Positions 12,501-26,900 of a stretch of 64,000 bases of DNA are shown piece after piece. The stretch covers positions 16,270,699 through 16,334,698 of the forward strand of contig NC_045127.1 in assembly GCF_007655135.1 (NCBI RefSeq). The letters run 5' to 3'. The DNA is from Punica granatum. Its lineage: Eukaryota > Streptophyta > Magnoliopsida > Myrtales > Lythraceae. The first letter of the stretch is position 1. Every line of letters starts with the position of its first letter. The notes beneath the pieces were generated by a model, which searched no databases, was not told the DNA's origin, and saw only the letters and a list, made by a program, of their open reading frames with translations. The translations under genes were made by a program, and so were the position numbers.

Positions 12501-15190
12501 TTCATCTGTGGTGCTTGATGGAGGAAGTCAGACTCTGCTAGGGGAAACTGATCTTGGCATTTTCCCTCGAATTGTTGGCTCAAAGCCAAGTGGACTACCT
12601 GCTATTGGTCCGAAACGAGATGAAATGAGTTGTGCTGAGAAAAATCAGACTGAGAGGTTTGAACATGAGTTTGGGAAGCTTCTTCCTTCACTTCGTATAT
12701 CACATGAAAGTGAATCAAGCATTTCTGGGAAAGCAACACCTGCACAAAAGATGAAGGTGAAAAATGTTTCGAAGTATGTCATCAGTGCAGCTAGAAATCC
12801 TGAATTTGCGCAGAAGCTTCATGCTGTTTTGCTGGAGAGTGGAGCCTCGCCTCCACCTGATTTATTTTCAGATACAGATGGATCAGATTTAAGTGAATGC
12901 AAGGTTCCTAAGAACTTTTTGGCCAGAAATTTTGGAGATTATCCAGCTCAAAGTAATCCAGATAAGTTCTCCATGAGCCATGAGCAGAACTTGTATTATA
13001 ATGGCATCCAGTCAATACATGATGCAAGATATTGTCGCGATTCTGAAAGTTGTGCAATTGACTTTTTGGGAAAACTCGCCAAGTTGGACACAAATGCTTC
13101 GGGTCCTTGTTATACTCTCTCTTCTGAAGCTAATAGTGAGGGGTTTGTGCTTGTTAAGCGTGGATCCAAAGAACGGATTCAGACTGATGCTCTGAGCTCA
13201 GGTATATATAGAGTCCACTTTCAGCGGCTTCGATTAGGTGTATAGATAATATTACTGATCTGCCTTGGTTGTTGCAGTTGATCCGTACCAAAGGCAAGTA
13301 GGTAATGCCACAATGAGTGGCAATGACCACTGTCTTCAAGAAAGAGCGGATAATAGCACGCAAGTATCTTGCAGTGGCGAGAATGAGAAATTAAACCCAG
13401 TCCTTGGTGATGCTGCAGAATGGGATATAAAATGGGAGGATCTGCAGATAGGTGAACGTATTGGTATTGGTAAGAGTCATATCTGTACTGTTTGTATCAG
13501 TTATTTCAGTGGGATGAAGATTAATGTGATATTATAAACTAGGCCACTTCATGGCCTTTATTTCCATGTTAAATACTTTTTGAAAAAGTTCAGGGAATAA
13601 GTTGTTGGAAAAGAGGTGAAAAATAAAAGGGAAAGGTGGCCCTCATTGGTCCTAGGGGAACTGCATGTCAAGTCAAGGAGAGTCCCCCATTGAAGTTCTT
13701 GTTTAGCTTTAATATATAGATGTCATACTGGAGTCTTTCGTATTTTATGTGAGAAGTACGTAAAAGAGACCAAATACTGGTCAATTAGTTGCTGAGAGAC
13801 ATTAATGTGGTGATATAGATTATGTGAACCAAGCATCTTGGAAGAGGCTTAAATGTCTGATGATGATGATGGAAGAAGAGGTGGCCCTTCTGAACAACCT
13901 GTTGTAATGGGAAATACATTTTCACATGATGTTTCAGTATTCTGTTGTAACCAGTATCTCCAATAGTTCTTGCAAGGTTGAAATTTTTAACTCTCTTGCA
14001 CCTTGTCTTATTTAATTAAACAACCTGTGACAACTGTTCTGACGGATTAAAGTGTAGTTACCTCCTCTCAAATTAGAGCTATGCAAGGAAAGCTCCTTAA
14101 ATGCCAAAACCTTCTCTAAGAAAGAACGAACAAACTTATGTTTCTCTAGTTCAAATGCTTGTGTCTTGTTGGTTGCTTTTGTAAATCGTTTGTAAATCGA
14201 CAGACAATACATGTATATCTTTTCCTCCAAGTATTTGATTAATTTAATTTGGTTGTAATAATTACGAGTCAGTCTTCTGGTATTTGACCGACGTTGCATT
14301 CTGTTCTTACCACATGTTCAGGTTCATATGGTGAGGTTTATCGAGCAGACTGGAATGGAACTGTAAGTTACCGGTTTCTTGTTCACTTGTTAATAGAGTT
14401 TTGATTCATTTAATCATCAACTGTTAGAGTTTCGTCTTCATATGTGGGCACTTTCTTAAGGCCGATTAAGGATGCACACGTCATGCCATATCTATGCTGG
14501 TACTAAAACAATTGAACTATATATATGTAATATAGGTTTTTTGGGGCTTTTCTGCTCTTTCAGCTGCTTATTTTTTTAGCTATTGATTCTTTTTGTTTGA
14601 AGATGATGGTTAGTTGATGTTGGTTGGTAGATTGAAGTTCCTATTAGAGTTTCGGTGCTATTACAGAGTGAATGGCAAGAAATTAGTGTCTATGTCCTAA
14701 CCTTCAATGTTACTTGCAATGATTTATGGCACAGGAAGTTGCTGTGAAGAAGTTCCTCGACCAAGATGTTTCAGGAGAGGCCCTGGTCCAGTTTAAATGT
14801 GAAGTGAGCAGCGCAAATCATATCTTAAAGCAATATTTGCTGTCCTCACAAGATACGATTTTACAAATATGTTGTCTGGTTTGAATTTGCAGGTTGAGAT
14901 AATGTTAAGGTTAAGACACCCTAATGTTGTGCTCTTCATGGGAGCAGTCACACGTCCCCCTCATTTCTCCATATTGACAGAGTTTCTCCCGAGGTTTCTA
15001 TATTTGCTTGTTGAATCATGTCCTCTGATGTATGTTTATGATGTTATAATATAATGTGTTTCAACAAGGTTGAGGTAATACTCTGTGTCATGTTTATGTA
15101 GGGGGAGTTTATACAGATTATTACACCGTCCCAATCCCCAGCTAGACAAAAAGAGGCGAATGAGGATGGCTTTTGATGTGGTATGAGCTG

Positions 15191-15221
<31 letters not shown>

Positions 15222-16642
15222 GTGGATCAAACAGTAGATTTTCAATATGCATTGGTGTATAAAATCTTCATTTTCACAGGCTAAGGGGATGAACTACTTG
15301 CACACTAGCCATCCCACGATTGTGCATCGAGATCTGAAGTCTCCCAATCTTCTCGTGGATAAAAATTGGGTGGTTAAGGTTTGAAATTTTACAAGAAAAA
15401 CAACAAACCCATTATACCTGCCCTTTATGTTTAATGGATGTGTGATACTGTACTCTTGTTCTCCAGGTATGTGATTTTGGGCTATCGCGCATGAAGCACC
15501 ATACTTTCCTGTCTTCGAAGTCCACTGCTGGAACAGTAAGTAGTCAAAGTCCAATAATGTTACTGCAATCCACTAATTTACTTCACATAGTAGCCCCTCA
15601 CTGAGTAAGTTTTTGGTGTTTGTCACCAAATAGCCTGAGTGGATGGCACCGGAAGTTCTAAGGAATGAACCAGCCAATGAAAAGTGAGTTATTCTTAACA
15701 TTCCTTAAATCTGTTTTCAGCTTTTGTATGATTTCTTCTTTTATTCTCTCTTGTGAGTCGTGGGTTTATGCTTAATTGAATTGCTATACGACACGTATCT
15801 TGCAGGTGTGATGTTTATAGCTTTGGTGTGATATTATGGGAGTTGGCTACCATGTGTATCCCATGGAAAGGATTGAACCCAATGCAGGTGGTTGGAGCTG
15901 TTGGATTCCAAAATAGGCGCCTCGAGATCCCCGAAGAGGTTGATCCGACAGTAGCACAAATAATACATGAATGCTGGGAAACGTAAGTCGTCAGTAATTC
16001 CAAGTTTTTAACCAGCGGCTTTTAGATATTTTCACAAATGATGAACGAAGTACTATTTGACCAATGAGAGTAGGAAGATTGTCCTAAGTCACCAGGTTAG
16101 GTCCGGCTATTCGTTTTCACTACTCTAACCTACCAAACAAAGTAATGTTGAATTACCGGTGATGCTATCACCACAAGAGACCCTTCAGCTGTGTTTTGGT
16201 TCAGAGGAACTGAAGCATTCGGGAAAGGAATAATGACCATGTAAAAGTCAGCCCATCTTATTTGGCAATTCCATTCTATGCCTTCCCCCACGAGTAAAAG
16301 CTGAATAGTGTTTATAATTGAGTTATTGTGTGGTTGCACAAAATTGACCATGAAAACAGGAGACGAGTAAGCTTTCTGAAAGGAACTTGCTTGAATTAGC
16401 AAATAGACTTGAGACATGAAAGGACATGGCATGCTTTCATGCTTTTATTTGTTTTGATTGATTTCGCGTTGTTTTCGGGTGAGCATTTTACTGTCTGAAA
16501 CGTCTAATAGTCAACGAGATTGAACTTTTGCAGGGATCCACACCTAAGGCCTTCCTTCACCCAGCTCATGTACCGTCTAAGGCGTCTTCAACATCTGGTT
16601 GTGGACCCCATTAACCCTGGATCGGAAGCTAAAGCCTCGTAA
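9561..16642 (+). CDS. EDR1: EDR1/CTR1-type Raf-like MAPKKK (serine/threonine protein kinase), 14 exons
   Basis: Model: 9561-9974, 11008-11448, 11640-11743, 12393-13201, 13278-13469, 14322-14362, 14735-14803, 14893-14993, 15102-15180, 15280-15378, 15467-15535, 15634-15683, 15806-15982, 16534-16642. All phases join, giving 917 residues, close to Arabidopsis EDR1. The start is [14 protein letters not shown], typical of annotated EDR1-like proteins. Residues 75-300 form the EDR1/CTR1 regulatory domain (begins [14 protein letters not shown]). The kinase domain starts near 640: glycine loop GIGSYGEVY (652-660), VAVKK Lys672, HRDLKSPN with Asp768, CDFG Asp786, GTPEWMAPE activation end, then [14 protein letters not shown]. 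All catalytic residues are present. Known family members sit atop MAPK cascades and negatively regulate defence, senescence and ethylene-linked cell death. The symbol is by similarity; other clade members (CTR1, SIS8, Raf3) are possible. Confidence 0.92.
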
Positions 16643-18544
16643 AAATTGATTGAGGCGCTGTATACCCTGTAATAATAGTTGGACACCAGGGTCCCCGCTC
16701 AAAGAGCTGGAGGCTGCAACCGTTTCTTCTACCTCCTTTTTTTTTTCCCCCCTCCAAGAAGGATCCACAACTCGAAAGTCGAGTTAATTCTTCGATCGGA
16801 GTTGAGTGTTGGAGCTCATTCAAATTGGGGGCTCGGCACCGAAAAGGAATTTGAACTCAGAACAAGGGATGGGCAGAGACTTCCTCCAAGGGCTCTGAGG
16901 GATTGGGAGTTCAGTCGTTTACTTGTAAGAAACTGCAGAAAAAGGAACACACAAAAATAGAGAGAGAGAGAGAGAAGAAAGGAAAAAAAAAAAAAAGACT
17001 GATTTTTAACTTTAAGATGTATTATTATTATTCATGCGGCATCGAATTGGGCAAGTGTAAACATTCGACGTCCGCATGCTTTCCTGTTCCTGTGCAATTG
17101 AAAAAAGGGAAAAGAAATTTGTTGATATTGCCTAATTCTTTCTTCATAATCACGCCAAAGTCGGATCTCTTTGTTTTTTAATCCTTTGTGTTGCTTCGCG
17201 GAGATAGGAGAGCCAACTGCACGGCAGCTGCCCTGAAAGTCGCTCGGTAAGCACGCGAGATCCGTGTTTAATGCGTGCTTCAAACAAGCCCCATCACAAT
17301 TTCGTCGACCATGCTCCAGAGATTTAGTCATACCCGACTAACTTCAAAACGTACATATGCTTAGATTGTTTTCCTTCACGTCCCATTATGTTTGTTCGAA
17401 TGCGAGTTCATTAATGAAGACCCAAGTTTGAGTACCTTAGATTTTTTGGCATGTTTTTTAATCGGTTGTAAACCTTGTTAATCTTCTTTTCCCATGACTC
17501 GGAAGAACGTTTACTGTAAATACGCACAGGGTTAAAATAGACAATTCTATGATACATTTGTTTTCAATGTATTATTATATGTATGATATATTTATTTCTC
17601 AATGGACGAGATTTAATTTTTAAATTTCAAAAGTGAAAATTCAACAAATTTTAGAAGGGTTGAAAATTTAAATGTATGGTACATATTTTTCTAACTACAT
17701 GTATCATAAGATCAATCCGAAGATTATTTCATTATTTAATTGTTAAAAGTGACTTCTTAGCAACTAAAATTGATTAATTAGTTGCTAATGAATTACTTTG
17801 TTGCAGTGGTTCTCTAGCTTAATTGCTGGGCATAAAAAAATTTGGCATTTCTATCTATTAATAGGCTTCCAACGCACTGTACTACTTAGAAAAACCATTG
17901 CTCGACAGTGATTTATTGTACTCTCCTGACATTAGAAGTATCGGGATTGAATTCTTGGATGTGAGATTTTTTGCGCCATTAATATATTTTATATAATTTT
18001 CTTATTAGATTTATAAGTCTCCTTTTAAATTTTGGACCCTATTCCACTCTTTGGCAAATGCTTTTTTATCTCAATTGCTATGCATTATACATAGAAAGAT
18101 TATGCAACATATTGATGTGTATATATATTGGATCTAGCAATATACATAATATATGTAGTCCGAATTATCAGCTTACCTGGTCTGACTCTAAGCTCAAATA
18201 TATATACTTCAATTGGAAGCCAAAGGATGTAAGCCAGACTAGATCAAAATAAATACGTAATTTTACTGATTGACTGAAGTAAAGTATACACTTTTGGATG
18301 ACTGAGACTGACTAACCGAAAAAATTCCTCGTGGTTTATACAAATAATGTCTATTTTTCCGGTAACATACAAAAATAATTTTTTTGGCCACATCAACAGG
18401 AGGCTATAAGTGGACCTCAAAAAAAAAAAAAGAGCTATAAGACTGACATTGAGACTTGCACATAACATACCACAACTTGAACATTATCCCAAAAAGCGAA
18501 ACAGCTGATCTCAATCAATTCGATAGACAGCCATCTCAATATAA
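16643..18544. other. 3' flank of EDR1-like gene and intergenic DNA
   Basis: The first few hundred bases probably hold the 3' UTR. A (GA)n run followed by poly-A lies at about 16957-16997. The rest is AT-rich with no recognisable gene or repeat. It also holds the 3' UTR of the minus-strand peroxidase at its right end. Confidence 0.5.
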
Positions 18545-19697
<1,153 letters not shown>

Positions 19698-19794
19698 TGA
19701 TTTGCCTTAGGACAAATTTGGGAACGATTTAATTAGGTTGCTAGATATGGACTGATAGTTTGAGGTTCTTGAGTTTGAGATCAAGGCAATCAGC

Positions 19795-19803
19795 TATTTA
19801 TAG
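19795..19803 (-). promoter_or_regulatory. TATA box of the peroxidase gene
   Basis: CTATAAATA on the minus strand, about 100 bases upstream of the ATG at 19697. The position fits a plant core promoter with a leader of about 70 bases. Confidence 0.6.
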
Positions 19804-20378
19804 TATTGCCAAAAAAGTTGAATGCTGGGGTTTTCGTGCGTGATGATACGCGGGAATTGATTGGACTTGGCCAAGGAGACCATGTCTAGATAACTTACAA
19901 TAAACATATTAGCTCAACAAAATTTTATAAGCAAATGCTTGCCTTAGAAACAATTTGAATTAGTCGTACAGGTTAGTTAGAGTCATTGGACTAATCTATT
20001 GCTTCATCTTCGATGAAACTTCTTTTATGTACTATTGTAACTTATAATTCATAGTTAACCATAGATAAGCAGATGTAAATACATAATATCTTTATGAGAT
20101 AATGTGTTAAAAAAAATTACTTAGTCTAATTTGATGTACATGCGTTTTCGAAAATTTGTGCTCTCAACTTACCCAAATTGTTAAGAAAAATTAATGTTTC
20201 GTTAGTTTGAGCGCGACATCACCCACGTATAATTTTGGAATACACTCCATTGCAAAACTTTGGTATGACTAAGAAGTTTAAAATTGGCCCCAAAGTTTAC
20301 CCAAGTAAAAAAGCAGATTATATAATTACTCAATCAATCAATTGTAAATACTAAACTAAAATCTTAGGACATGAGGAC
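19804..20378. other. peroxidase upstream region and intergenic DNA
   Basis: AT-rich promoter-side sequence. Nothing beyond the TATA box was identified. Confidence 0.5.
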
Positions 20379-20709
20379 CAACTTGAGTTAGATCAAATGG
20401 TTCGACGCTTATTTTCCTTAAATAAGATTTCATATTTGAGTCTTGTTAATGGAAATAACCTATGATATGAGAGTTTTACCTATTAGTAGGTCGACCCGGT
20501 TCGAACTGAATTAGTGGTATCTATTGAGTTTTCAAAATATTGGGGTATTCAAGTGGTTTGATGCTCGTTTTCCTTAAATAAGGTTTCGTATTCGAGTCTT
20601 GTTAATAGAGAAGATTTATTATGAGAGAGCTTCACATCTTAATGGATCGCCCCGGCTCGAATTGGATTAGTGGGACTCCGTCGAGCTTTCGGTTGTTAGG
20701 GTGTACACC
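20379..20709. repeat. two tandem copies of a dispersed repeat
   Basis: About 20379-20540 and 20545-20709 are diverged direct copies sharing TTTTCCTTAAATAAG, GAGTCTTGTTAAT and TCGAA(C/T)TG(A/G)ATTAGTGG. Relatives in the opposite sense occur at about 45845-46010 and 46225-46385. A 14-base direct repeat (CTTAGGACAyGAGG) flanks the pair at about 20363 and 20716. No coding capacity is evident, and it is probably a short non-autonomous element. Confidence 0.6.
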
Positions 20710-20964
20710 AAAAAACCTTAGGACACGAGGGAATTGATTGGCCCGAAGCTACATTTGGATAAGTGACATATATGATATTAATCCTCGGAGCATATATATT
20801 TAAATGAGTAATTTCCACAAACATTTTGGGAAGTCTTTCATTTCGGGGTCAACCATTATTCGAGTTCCTGCAATTAATATTTACGCGGATTTGTGCAAGT
20901 TATCAATAATGACCGGCACGGGATCATATAAATTTTACAAACAAATTTTAACTTTATCAATTAT

Positions 20965-21228
20965 ATGACCGTTTGGTTTCACAAATAAATTTTAACTTTA
21001 ATTTTAACTTTATTGCACTTAACTCCACTTATCTTCAATTCAACAACACAATCACTACTTTTTCTCAAGTATTCATTACTTTTTCTACAATTTAACAATA
21101 CAATCATTACTTTCTCTCAACTATTCATCACTTTTTCACACTTTTTCTCATAATTCAACAACACAATCATTACAACCCAATTAAAATCAAAACTCAACTT
21201 TACTTAACTCTAAAACCAAACACAACAT
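20965..21228. mobile_element. MITE-like element A
   Basis: The left end CCGTTTGGTTTCACAAA and right end CTCTAAAACCAAACACAAC form short terminal inverted repeats around an AT-rich core with repeated TTCAACAACACAATCA. It resembles PIF/Harbinger-type Tourist MITEs. The target duplication is not clear. Confidence 0.55.
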
Positions 21229-21266
21229 TCTCAGTTGGAAGGGTTATAGGATAACAAGAGAGTTCG

Positions 21267-21588
21267 TATGCGTTTGGTAACAAAATCAAATTTGATTTAA
21301 TTTGATTTAGTTTAATTTGAGGATATGAAGATAAAAGTAGTTGGGAAAAGTATGTAGAGAATTTGAAGAAGAAGATAAAAAAGTAATAATTGTGTTGTTG
21401 AATTAAGGAAAAAGTCTTGAATAGTTTAGATAAATTAGTATTAAAAAATTAATTGTAATAATAGATAAAAAAAAGTGTGAGAAAAAATTTGAAAAAAAAG
21501 ATAAAAAAAGTAATAATTGTGTTGTTGAATTGAGGGAAAAGTGTGGTTAAGTTATGTTAATTTTAATTTTGTAAATAAACAAGCTAAA
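21267..21588. mobile_element. MITE-like element B, opposite orientation to A
   Basis: The left end GCGTTTGGTAACAAAATCAA and right end ATTTTGTAAATAAACAAGC form diverged inverted ends. The core contains TAATTGTGTTGTTGAATT twice, the reverse complement of the motif in element A, so A and B are two copies of one family facing each other. Confidence 0.5.
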
Positions 21589-23141
21589 TATTTTTGAGGT
21601 AGGCGTCTAATGTATATTTAGATTTTCTCATTTATTTACAAATAATTAAAATGATAAAATATACAAACGCTTGCTCGGCGTGCAGGGTACATCACTAATA
21701 TTCCGGTAATAATTCGTACTAATTACCTTACTTGATAATCTCAATAACCAACTCTCAAGAAGATTCATATATGATTGCAATACCTAATCTCTATCAAACT
21801 AAGTAGGTATCAAATGTCAATATCTAATATATACTTTAAGTATATCGGTGGAAACTTCGGACGTGATGCGATCCCTGTGATTAACTAGCTATGACAAATT
21901 GATTAAATGGTTTTGTTCAGGCCATAAAATATATATAGTTTTGTTGAATCCATCTCTTGAATGCTTGGAGGTCAACAATTATTAGATTATTATAATCTTT
22001 GTGGATTTTTTTTTATGAATATAGATATTTATTAAAAGACAAACATAATATACATTTTATTGCCGAACAAATCCTCGACTAACGCAGCCAGAGGACTATC
22101 GGCTCGTAAGTAAGCCAGACAACTACCAATGATGGCACAAGTCTGGATGATGTGATAATCACCCCTGATTAAACGCACTAACAAAGTTAACCACATATCT
22201 ACTATCTTTTGTGGATTGACTTGATTTTAACATTGCTATTACAATTCTAATTATAAACTAGTCACTTCACCTACACGTTGCGTTGGATTGTTATTTATTA
22301 AGAAATTATTATATTTTTATTATTTAACTTAGTCATTAAAAATCTTAATTTGTTTGTGATGGTAGTTTATTATTTAAAAGTAGAATATTTATATACTTTT
22401 TACCATATTTATTAAATTTACATAGTCTTACATGTGTTATTCTAAAACATATATTTATATTTTTTATTTATAAATTTATTTGCAACAATTAGTCTTTCCC
22501 TATAATTTATTAAAGAAAACATTATTAGGTAATGAAAGTTCAGGCAAACGAAAAGTTGAAGAATGCGGAGTTAAGGATTTGCATATTTTGAATACATGGC
22601 GAGCTTTGTTGATTGTTTTGGTTCTTATATACTAGTCTATTATTCGTGTGATGCACATGCCTGTTTCTATTTATCTAGCATTGTACTTACTCATTTATAA
22701 TATCAAAATATAATATTAGTTTTATATATTATTGATTCATTCAATATTCTAACACGATCATCAATATGTATAAAATGAAAATACCATTCCGATAAAATTG
22801 AATGTCCAATATAATTTTATTCATAAATTTCATATTTTTTATATTATATGCTATCTTCGTGAAAATTAAAAACTTTCTTAATTATTATAGTCCATTCTTT
22901 ACTTTTGATTAAACGAATATAACATTTTTCAATAGTATTTCATTATTCCAAATTATATTATCTTTCAAAATTTGAAATTTAATGGTAACTTATTTTTCCT
23001 ATATTCTTTCAGTTGCATTAAGAAAAGCGATATTTAATTTTTTTTGGAAGTCATTTTATTATATAATCTAAAATAATACTTTTAAATTATTAATTGCATT
23101 TATTAAAGACATTGTAGAGCTTCTATAGTTTTACCCTATAT
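21589..23141. other. intergenic AT-rich DNA with possible Helitron ends
   Basis: No gene is recognisable. Sequences near 22258-22290 and 22630-22660 resemble Helitron 3' termini on the minus strand (a small hairpin shortly before CTAGT). A GC-richer patch at about 22060-22190 has no assignable motif. Confidence 0.4.
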
Positions 23142-23246
23142 AGGATGGATGGTGTCCTTTCAAATTCCATGAACCACCATTCGATACATTCATTTCATTA
23201 ATGAGAAATAATTTCTCATTCACCAATGTCCTTTTAAATTCCAATA
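23142..23246 (-). repeat. 3' LTR remnant of second copia
   Basis: Direct copy of 28190-28294, sharing ATTTCATTAATGAGAAATAA and ATGTCCTTTTAAATTCCA. It is preceded on the minus strand by a polypurine tract. Confidence 0.65.
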
Positions 23247-23689
23247 ATCCCCCACATGAATGAAAAATTGTTTTTATTTTAACTTACTAAGAGTGTTCAG
23301 TAGTTGAACCCTTGATTGAATAGGTAGGTGTCACCACCCTTGAACCCTCCCTTGTAAAATGCATGTATTTTACTAGCTGTCCAGTAGACATGATGTCCTT
23401 GAACTGTCCTGCTATTTTGTGTAAAGATGACGCACACCTCACACATGAATTAACTAACTTCCTTTCAATTCTCATTGTTGTGTCCATTTTGGCCATGGAA
23501 TACCATCATGGTTATGTGAGAATTTCTGAAGAATTAAGTCCATAGAAATTCTCCTATGAAGCGGACCCACTTCTCTCCCACATAGGTGATTTCACATATC
23601 ATTAAAGCAATTTAAAGTGCTAGCCTTATTCGCTTGTCACTGTTTCATCAAGGAATGGTCCATGGATTTTCTCCCCCACAGTGATTTAA

Positions 23690-23907
23690 TTCAGTTTTAT
23701 AACTTGATTGTCCCATTAAACCTAGATCTTGGGATCTCCAATCAGTTAGGTTGGGTGTCTGCCATAAAACATTTCCTCTAATGGACTTCAGATCCATTCC
23801 CTTTAATAACTTCTCAAACTGCTCTTTACTTAACCCTTTGGTTAGCGGATCCGCTAAATTATCCTTTGACTATACGTAGTCAATGGAGATAATTCCAATT
23901 AAGATCA

Positions 23908-23943
<36 letters not shown>

Positions 23944-26900
23944 ATGCCCTTCCAATTGTCGTTTGACTATCATAGTGGATACAAATTAGTGGCACAAGTT
24001 TTTTCCATCTAGGAATGTCCTCTAGAAAATGGTGTAGTCATTCAGCTTTTTCTCCACATTTATCCAGAGCAATAAACTCAAATTCCATTGTGGACCTAGC
24101 GATAACAATTTGTTTCGAGAACTTCCATGACACTGCTGCACCTGCTAGTATGAACACATATCCACTAGTGGATTTCAAATCCGTTATATCAAATATCTAG
24201 TTTGCATTACTGTACCCCTCTAGGACAGCTGGATATCTAATATAGTACAGTCCGTAATCTCGAGTGTATCTAAGGTATTTGAGTACCCTGATAATTCCCT
24301 TCCAATGGTCCCCACTCGGATTATTTGTATATCTGCTGAGTCTACTAACCGAGTATGCAATATCCGGCCTAGTACAACTCATCAGATATATTAGACTTCC
24401 AATGACCCGCGAGTATTCTAACTGAGAAATACTCTCTCATCTATTCTTTGATAGATGAAGATTATTGTCTATTGAAGTCCTTGAAATTTCAGAATCATTT
24501 TTAGTAAATTTTTTCATAATTTTATCTATTTAGTGTGACTAACTCAAAATTAGTCCATCTGATGTTCTCATTATTTTAATTCCTAAAATCACATCAACGA
24601 GTTTCATATCTTTCATGTTAAATCTCGAATTCAGCATATTTTTCAGAGATTTGATCATTCTATCATCACTACCAACAATGAGTATGTCATCCACGTAAAG
24701 ACATAAAATGACATAATCATTTTTTGTCTCCTTAATGTATACACATTTATCACACTCATTGATCTTAAATTCATTGGAATCAATGCATTATCGAATTTTT
24801 CGTGCCACTACTTTGGCGCTTGTTTCAACCCACACAATGATTTGACCAATTTATAGATTTTCCTTTCTTTTCCTGGAGCCACGCCCCTCGGGTTGTTCCA
24901 TATAGATTTTTTCATCTAAATCTCCATTTAGGAAAGATGTTTTCACATCCATTTGATGAACTTCCAAATTACGCAGTGCCACAATTGCAAGTATCATCCT
25001 AATGGAATTTATTTTCGTCACAGAAGAATAAGTATCAAAATAGTCCAAGCCTTCCTTTTGCCTGTGTCCCTTAATTACAAGCCTGGCCTTGTACTTATCA
25101 ATGGATCCATCTGCTTTCATTTTCCTCTTAAAGATCCATTTGGATCCTGAGGGTTTACAACCAGTGGGGAGATCCACTAATTCCCAAGTGTGATTCTGCA
25201 AAATTGAATCAATTTCACTTTTGATTGCCTCCCTCCAAAGAGGTCCTTTAGAGAAATTTACTATTTCAGCATAACTTTGTGGTTCCTTTTCTAACAAATA
25301 TGTCAAAAAATCATTCCCGAATGATTTTTCAATTCTAGCTCTTTTGCTGCATCTAGGTTCAATCTCTTGATCGAGTCTTGCCTTTCATGATCTACGTCAT
25401 GAAGTCCATCATTCATAGTATGTGAGGTTCGTTTCGATGAACTCGATGCCTCATTCAATTTACATGGAAATACATCTTCAAAGAACGATGCATTCCTTGA
25501 TTCCATTATCGTGTTCTTGTGTATATCGAGAATCATAGATTCATGCACAAAAAATCGATAAGCACTATTGTTATGTGCATAACCAATAAAGATGCAGTCC
25601 ACCGTCTTAGGACCGATCTTTACTTTCTTTGGTGTCGGAACAACTACTTTTGCCAAGCACCCCCACACTCACAAGTGATCGTAGGATGGTCTCCTACCTC
25701 TGAATAATTATAAGGGGTATTTTCCTCTTTCTTTCGAGGTACCTTATTTAATATGTAATTGCTTGACAATATTGCTTCGCCCCACATATTTTGAGGTAAT
25801 CCAAAACTTAATAACATCGCATTCATCATGTCTTTCAACGTGTGATTTTTGCGTTCAGCAACACCATTAGATTGAGGTGAATAGGGTGCAGTCACTTCGT
25901 GTATAATTCCGTGTTATGCACATAATTCCCCAAAAGGCGTTACGTATTCGCCTCCTCTGTCGCTCCTCAATCTCTTGATTTTCTTGTTGAGTTGATTCTC
26001 AACTTCATTTTTTATAGAGAACAAATTTCTCTATGGCATCATCTTTGCTTTTCAACAAATATACATAACAATATTTTGTACTATCATCGATAAAGGTAAT
26101 AAAATAATTATTACCACATCTTGTTGTTGCGAACTTTAAATCGCATACATCACTATGAATTAGATCAAGTGGCTCAGTGTTCCTTTCAATCGTTTGAAAG
26201 GGTGACCTTGTCAATTTTGCCTCAACACAAATTTCACATTTGTGCTGTGAATCAATTTGGAATGTAGGTATGTGATTCAAGTTAATTAATCTACGCAAAG
26301 TATTATAATTAACATTACCTAGTCTTCCATGCCACAAATTAGGAGACTCAATCAAATACGCAAAAGAACCAGAATTCTTATTAATTATGGTCATTACATT
26401 GAGTTTAAAAAGCCCATCACATATATATCCCTTTCCTATGTACATTCAAGACTTGGACAAAATAACTTTGTCTGACTCAAAAACCATCCTGAACCCATGC
26501 TTGTTCAGCAATGACCCGAAGACTTAATTCTTCTGAATCTCAGGTACATACAATACGTTGTTCAGAGTCAGCTCATTTCCTGAAGTCATATTCAAGACCA
26601 CATTGCCTTGACCTTCAACAACAGAATGGGCAGAGTTTCCCATATAGATCATCTCCCCAATGATCGATTCGAGCATAGTGAACATGTCTCTATTTGAGTA
26701 CACATGTCTAGTGGCATCGATATCGAGCCACCAATCCTTCGGGTTGGACCCAATGAGGTTCACCTCTGAAATCACAGCAGATAGGTTAATGTCTGCCATA
26801 TCTCGGGTCATTTCATTAACCACGTTTGCTTCATGGTCTTTTTTCCTCTTTGGGAACCTACAATCAGCAGATCTGTGACCTTTCTTGTCACAACTCAAGC

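Noticed and set aside
22060..22200. Possible LINE RNase H fragment on the minus strand
   Set aside because: Only a loose resemblance, with stops in all frames and no diagnostic residues.
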